Of a DNA stretch of 8,097 bases, positions 4,777-8,097 are shown one piece after another (positions within the stretch are counted from its first letter, which is position 1; each line of letters starts with the position of its first letter). Source of the stretch: Candidatus Zixiibacteriota bacterium. GTDB taxonomy: Bacteria > Zixibacteria > MSB-5A5 > SM1-73. Both the position numbers and the translations under genes were made by a program. Where the stretch lies: contig JAOZNS010000015.1 in the NCBI GenBank assembly GCA_029933635.1, forward strand, positions 1-8,097, written 5' to 3'. The notes under the pieces are model-generated. The model saw only the letters and a program-made list of their open reading frames with translations. It had not been told where the DNA came from and did no database searches.

Positions 4777-7221
4777 ATGAAAAAAGGGAAAATCAAAAAA
4801 GAGAAGAAAACACAAAGAAGTAAAAGCAAGCACTTTTCACCAAAGAAAGAAGAAAAGCTCTGGCGATACCTTCCCGTTGTGCTATTATTCTTTTTGACCA
4901 TCATGCTTTTTTCCAGCTTCATCTTCTCCGGCCAGATGCTCTTCGGCACCGATACGGTTGAAGCCGGGGTGATGTTTCGCTCATTTTACGCCTCATTTGT
5001 GAAACATTATCATAGGATACCTCAGTGGAATCCCTACCTTTTCGGGGGCATGCCCTTTGTGGATGCCATGCACGGCGATACCTTCTATCCTCTGGCGGTC
5101 TTACAGTTCGTGTTGCCCCTCTATAAAGCCCTGGGATGGAAGCTGGTTTTAACCATCTTCTTGGCCGGGATATTCACCTATCTTTGCATGCGAGCCTTCA
5201 GATTCTCCCGCCTGGTTTCATTATTTTCCGGGATAGCTTACATGTTCTCCGCCACTTTAGTCTCCTGGGTCTACGGGGGACAGGATGGAAGAATGTATGT
5301 GACCAGCCTGCTTCCTCTGTTATTTTTCTTTTTGCAGAGAGCTTTGGATACCCGAAAGTGGATCTATTACATAGGACTGGGAGTTTCCATCGGCCTTTTG
5401 ATCTTAGCCAACCATCCTCAATTGGCTTATTATGCCCTCTGGGCCCTGGGCTTGTATTTCATCTTCCGCTTGGCATCGGAGCTCTCTGCCAGCAAAAAAG
5501 AACCTGAATTTAGAAAAAGAGTAAAGCCATTGATCAAACCGGTAGCACTTTTTGTTCTGGCGGTGATCATCGGGCTGGCGCTCTCCTTGGTGCAGATACT
5601 CCCTCCTTATATCTATGTAAACAAGTATTCTCCCAGGGCGGAAGGGGGGCGGGGATACGAGTATGCGGTCTCCTGGTCCGCTCATCCGGAGGAGCTGGCA
5701 TCCTTGACCGTGCCAGAGTTCTGCGGATATAACACCAAAGAGGAAAACACCTATTGGGGACGCAACCCATTTAAGCAGAATGCAGATTATGGGGGCATCA
5801 TCCCCTTGACCTTTGCATTCTTGGCTATACTTTTTGTGAAAGATAAGAAGGTCTGGTTTTTTCTGGGGCTGGCCGCTTTGGCCCTAATCTACTCTCTGGG
5901 AGGACACACGCCCATCTACAGGCTTTTTTATCATCTGGTTCCTCAGGTGAAAAATTTCCGGGCGCCCAGTTTGATCCTTTTTCTTTGGACCTTCTCCGTG
6001 GTATTTCTGTCTGCACTCTTTCTCCAACGCCTGTTAAAGGGAATAAATGATTTCTCCGAGCAGAAAAAATTATTTAAGACCTTGTTAGCTCTGGTTGCCA
6101 TATTTTTTGGGCTTTCCTTTCTCTTCTCAGCCGGGGGAAATCTGCTTTTGTCCATCTGGAAGGCTATCGTTTATCCGGGCATCGATTCTTACAGGGAAAG
6201 GATCATGAACCAGAACCTGCCCAACGTGACCAGGGGGTTGTGGATAAGCTTCTTTCTGGTGGGATTGACCTCAACGGCGATCTATCTTCTGGTGAAAGAG
6301 AGAATAGGTCGCACACTTTTCTTCGTCTGGATCGGAGCGCTTTTGATCTTCGATCTGTGGAGGGTGGATATGAAATTTATCAGAAATTTCGACTACCAGA
6401 GCTATTTTCATAAAGACCGGGCCATTGAATTTCTGCAAAAGGATAAGGAGAGGTTTCGGACGATCTGTCTGCCTGGCACCTATCAGGGACAAAATATCTT
6501 AGCCTTTTTTAACATCATGCAGGTTTTCGGTTACCACGGCAATCAACTTAAAGCTTATGATGAATTCACGGAAAGGAAATATTTAGAATCAGCCCGAAGC
6601 CCGGAGGAATATAGCCGAAGATATGCCCAATTTCTTTTTGGACCCAAACCCGATTTGCTGAATGTCAAATACCTTGTCACCAGAAAGCCCTTTGAGCACC
6701 CCAAATTCAAACAGGTATTTTATGGCGACGGAGTTTATATCTTCAAAAACCAGAACTATCTTCCTCGGGTCCGGATAGTCTTTCAATATGAGGTGATAAA
6801 AAATCGAGAGGAGGCATTAAAGAGAATCAGCGATCCGGATTTCGATTATCGAAACTTTATCATCCTGGAGGAAGAGCCGGAGGTGTTGCCCAGCCGGACG
6901 GATACCTTCAAAGCTCGAGGAGAAGCGTGGATTGAGAAGGACCAGATAAATGATATGGAGGTGAAAGCTTCACTCACCCAGCCGGGCTTTTTGATCTTAA
7001 GCGAGAACTATTATCCTTCCTGGAAAGCTTATGTGGATGGTAAGCCAACTAAGATCTATCGGGCAGATTATCTTTTTCAAGCGGTGTATCTGGATAAAGG
7101 AGAGCACAAGGTGAGGTTTGTCTTCGATTCGCTCCCTTACCGCATCGGAAAAACCTCCACCTTGTTGACATCCGTTCTCCTTTTGATTATGTTTGGTTTT
7201 TATTTATTTAGGAAGAGATGA
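4777..7221 (+). CDS. yfhO: YfhO-family multi-pass membrane protein, putative glycosyltransferase
   Basis: This 814-residue protein starts with a Lys/Arg-rich cytoplasmic tail (1-31) and then many hydrophobic helices (first at about 32-51, last at about 790-811). Family signatures are the N-terminal outer loop with WNPYLFGGMPF (84-94) and a following HGDTFYPL, and the C-terminal soluble domain with LSENYYPSWKAYVDG (YYPSW at 745-749), YRADYLFQAV and KGEHKVRFVF. In Bacillus, YfhO works with the GT2 enzyme CsbB to add GlcNAc from a polyprenyl-phosphate carrier to lipoteichoic acid; a comparable outer-face transfer is inferred here, acceptor unknown. The frame is open back to an ATG at 4660, but that lies in the arm of a repeat, so I chose ATG 4777, which precedes the basic tail and first helix. 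No good ribosome site precedes it. The stop overlaps the next gene by four bases. The gene symbol reflects family membership only. Confidence 0.88.
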   Translation: MKKGKIKKEKKTQRSKSKHFSPKKEEKLWRYLPVVLLFFLTIMLFSSFIFSGQMLFGTDTVEAGVMFRSFYASFVKHYHRIPQWNPYLFGGMPFVDAMHGDTFYPLAVLQFVLPLYKALGWKLVLTIFLAGIFTYLCMRAFRFSRLVSLFSGIAYMFSATLVSWVYGGQDGRMYVTSLLPLLFFFLQRALDTRKWIYYIGLGVSIGLLILANHPQLAYYALWALGLYFIFRLASELSASKKEPEFRKRVKPLIKPVALFVLAVIIGLALSLVQILPPYIYVNKYSPRAEGGRGYEYAVSWSAHPEELASLTVPEFCGYNTKEENTYWGRNPFKQNADYGGIIPLTFAFLAILFVKDKKVWFFLGLAALALIYSLGGHTPIYRLFYHLVPQVKNFRAPSLILFLWTFSVVFLSALFLQRLLKGINDFSEQKKLFKTLLALVAIFFGLSFLFSAGGNLLLSIWKAIVYPGIDSYRERIMNQNLPNVTRGLWISFFLVGLTSTAIYLLVKERIGRTLFFVWIGALLIFDLWRVDMKFIRNFDYQSYFHKDRAIEFLQKDKERFRTICLPGTYQGQNILAFFNIMQVFGYHGNQLKAYDEFTERKYLESARSPEEYSRRYAQFLFGPKPDLLNVKYLVTRKPFEHPKFKQVFYGDGVYIFKNQNYLPRVRIVFQYEVIKNREEALKRISDPDFDYRNFIILEEEPEVLPSRTDTFKARGEAWIEKDQINDMEVKASLTQPGFLILSENYYPSWKAYVDGKPTKIYRADYLFQAVYLDKGEHKVRFVFDSLPYRIGKTSTLLTSVLLLIMFGFYLFRKR

Positions 7222-7931
7222 AAACTTTAGTGATCATCCCTACATATAATGAGCGGGAAAACATAGAGAGAATCGTTCCACAGGTATTGGAGAAGCATCC
7301 GGACATTCATGTTCTGATCGTGGACGATAACTCGCCGGATGGGACCGGTAAGATTGCCGATCTTATGGCGAAAGGGAATGATCGCATCTTTGTGATTCAT
7401 CGTCAAAATAAAAGGGGACTGGGGACCGCTTACATAACTGGCTTTAAGTTCGCTCTGGAAAAGGGCTACCATCTGATATTTGAGATGGATTGCGATTTCT
7501 CTCACGATCCCAAATATATCCCTCATTTTCTGGAGGCTATCAAAGATGCCGATTTGGTCCTGGGATCAAGATATATAAGCGGGGTGAACGTGATCAACTG
7601 GCCCATGTCCCGATTGCTTCTCTCCTATTATGCCAACGTCTACTCTCGCATCATCACCGGACTTCCGGTCAAGGACGCCACCGGGGGATTCAAATGTTTC
7701 CGTCGGGAGGTGCTTCAGGCTATCGATTTGGATAAGGTCAGATCCAATGGATACTCCTTTCAGATAGAGATGAGCTTTCGTGCCTGGAAGAAGGGATTCC
7801 GAATAAAGGAGATACCCATCGTATTTGAGGATCGGAAGGAGGGGCAGTCCAAAATGTCCAAAAAGATCGTGAGGGAAGCTGTTTGGATGGTCTGGAGATT
7901 GAGGCTGTGGAGCCTTTTGGGTAAATTGTGA
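7218..7931 (+). CDS. DPM1-like GT2 glycosyltransferase (polyprenyl-phosphate mannose/sugar synthase)
   Basis: This 237-residue soluble or membrane-associated enzyme has the full set of DPM1-type motifs: VIIPTYNERENIERI near the N-terminus, VDDNSPDGT (35-43), the DxD metal site as D91-C-D93 followed by FSHDP, GSRY (116-119), DATGGFKCFRREVL, GYSFQIEM, and DRKEGQSKMS (205-214). It lacks the C-terminal membrane helices seen in the GT2 at 689-1705, and its length matches compact bacterial DPM1 homologues. The expected reaction is transfer of a sugar (often mannose from GDP-mannose) to polyprenyl phosphate on the cytoplasmic face. ATG 7218 overlaps the yfhO stop (ATGA) and AGGA at 7210-7213 precedes it, so the two genes are probably translationally coupled. 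This suggests it supplies the lipid-linked donor for YfhO. Family assignment is firm; sugar identity is inferred. Confidence 0.93.
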   Translation: MKTLVIIPTYNERENIERIVPQVLEKHPDIHVLIVDDNSPDGTGKIADLMAKGNDRIFVIHRQNKRGLGTAYITGFKFALEKGYHLIFEMDCDFSHDPKYIPHFLEAIKDADLVLGSRYISGVNVINWPMSRLLLSYYANVYSRIITGLPVKDATGGFKCFRREVLQAIDLDKVRSNGYSFQIEMSFRAWKKGFRIKEIPIVFEDRKEGQSKMSKKIVREAVWMVWRLRLWSLLGKL

Positions 7932-7943
7932 GTTAAAGCTAAA

Positions 7944-8000
7944 CCTCACCCCCCTGTCCCCCCTCTCCATCTCATGGAGAGGGGAACAAAGGGGGAGAGG
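7944..8000 (+). repeat. Nested palindromic repeat, CCTC-ACCCC type, copy 2 (inverted relative to copy 1)
   Basis: Perfect 11-bp inner arms CCCCTCTCCAT (7960-7970) and ATGGAGAGGGG (7974-7984) surround a CTC loop. Outer arms CCTCACCCCC (7944-7953) and GGGGGAGAGG (7991-8000) pair with one mismatch. The + strand matches the minus strand of the copy at 4472-4526 in block order. It starts 12 nt after the stop of the DPM1-like gene, as copy 1 follows the stop of its own neighbour, so it could form a 3'-end stem-loop. No T-run follows. Confidence 0.85.
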
Positions 8001-8019
8001 TCCCAAGGGCAAGAGATAG

Positions 8020-8097
8020 ATGAAAGTAACTTTTCATAGTCTTGACGGAATCAACCACCTCTCAACCGCGAACCCAAAGAACTATGGCATTCACCAA
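8020..8097 (+). CDS. Start of an unidentified gene, truncated by the window end
   Basis: ATG 8020 opens a frame of 26 codons that is still open at the last base, while both other + strand frames close within about 20 nt. A TAG lies immediately upstream in frame (8017-8019), so no earlier start is possible. AAGGG at 8005-8009 is a plausible ribosome site 10 nt before the ATG. The visible peptide begins MKVTFHSLDGINHLSTANP. The short beta-strand-like opening would suit a Rossmann-type enzyme such as another glycosyltransferase, but 26 residues are too few to assign a family. Confidence 0.5.
   Translation, partial: MKVTFHSLDGINHLSTANPKNYGIHQ

Noticed and set aside
4472..8000. Palindromes as intrinsic terminators
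   Set aside because: Both nested palindromes follow stop codons and could form stems, but neither is followed by a T-run on the + strand, so I list them as repeats only.
4690..8052. 11-bp inverted match GATTCCGTCAA (4690-4700) and TTGACGGAATC (8042-8052)
   Set aside because: Matches of this length are expected several times by chance in an 8-kb window, and the second copy lies in a probable coding start.

Overview
This window is from a bacterial chromosome, probably an uncultured Gram-negative-like lineage with moderate GC (roughly the high 40s in the main genes by eye). I cannot name the phylum. The dispersed palindromes, the GT-C protein with a C-terminal TPR domain and the density of glycosyltransferases are compatible with candidate phyla related to the FCB group, but that is a weak guess. 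All genes read on the + strand.

Nucleotides 1-3923 hold four tightly packed genes. They are the 3' end of a membrane glycosyltransferase with C-terminal TPRs (start lies outside the window), a GT2 polyprenyl-phosphate-type glycosyltransferase with two C-terminal membrane helices, a GT4 glycosyltransferase, and a flippase-like membrane protein of the LPG_synthase_TM type (PF03706). Nucleotides 4777-7931 hold a large YfhO-family membrane protein and a DPM1-type GT2 glycosyltransferase. These two overlap by four bases (ATGA). A new, truncated open frame begins at 8020 and runs off the end.

Between the two blocks (about 3924-4776) lies an accessory patch unlike the rest. It holds small inverted repeats, an AT-rich (~38% GC) coding remnant that resembles the C-terminus of an Eco57I-like restriction-modification enzyme, a 55-bp nested palindrome, a 116-bp MITE-like element that can fold into a three-way junction, and a GC-rich hairpin. 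A second copy of the nested palindrome lies in opposite orientation at 7944-8000, so the yfhO/GT2 pair is bracketed by inverted repeat copies.

Taken together the genes suggest lipid-carrier-dependent glycosylation. Cytoplasmic GT2 enzymes would charge polyprenyl phosphate with a sugar, a PF03706 protein might help move the lipid-linked sugar across the membrane, and GT-C/YfhO-type membrane proteins would transfer it on the outer face. The closest established parallel is the Bacillus CsbB/YfhO pair. Sugar and acceptor cannot be read from the sequence. I see no clearly novel system. The most unusual content is the repeat architecture and the remnant gene in the 3924-4776 patch.
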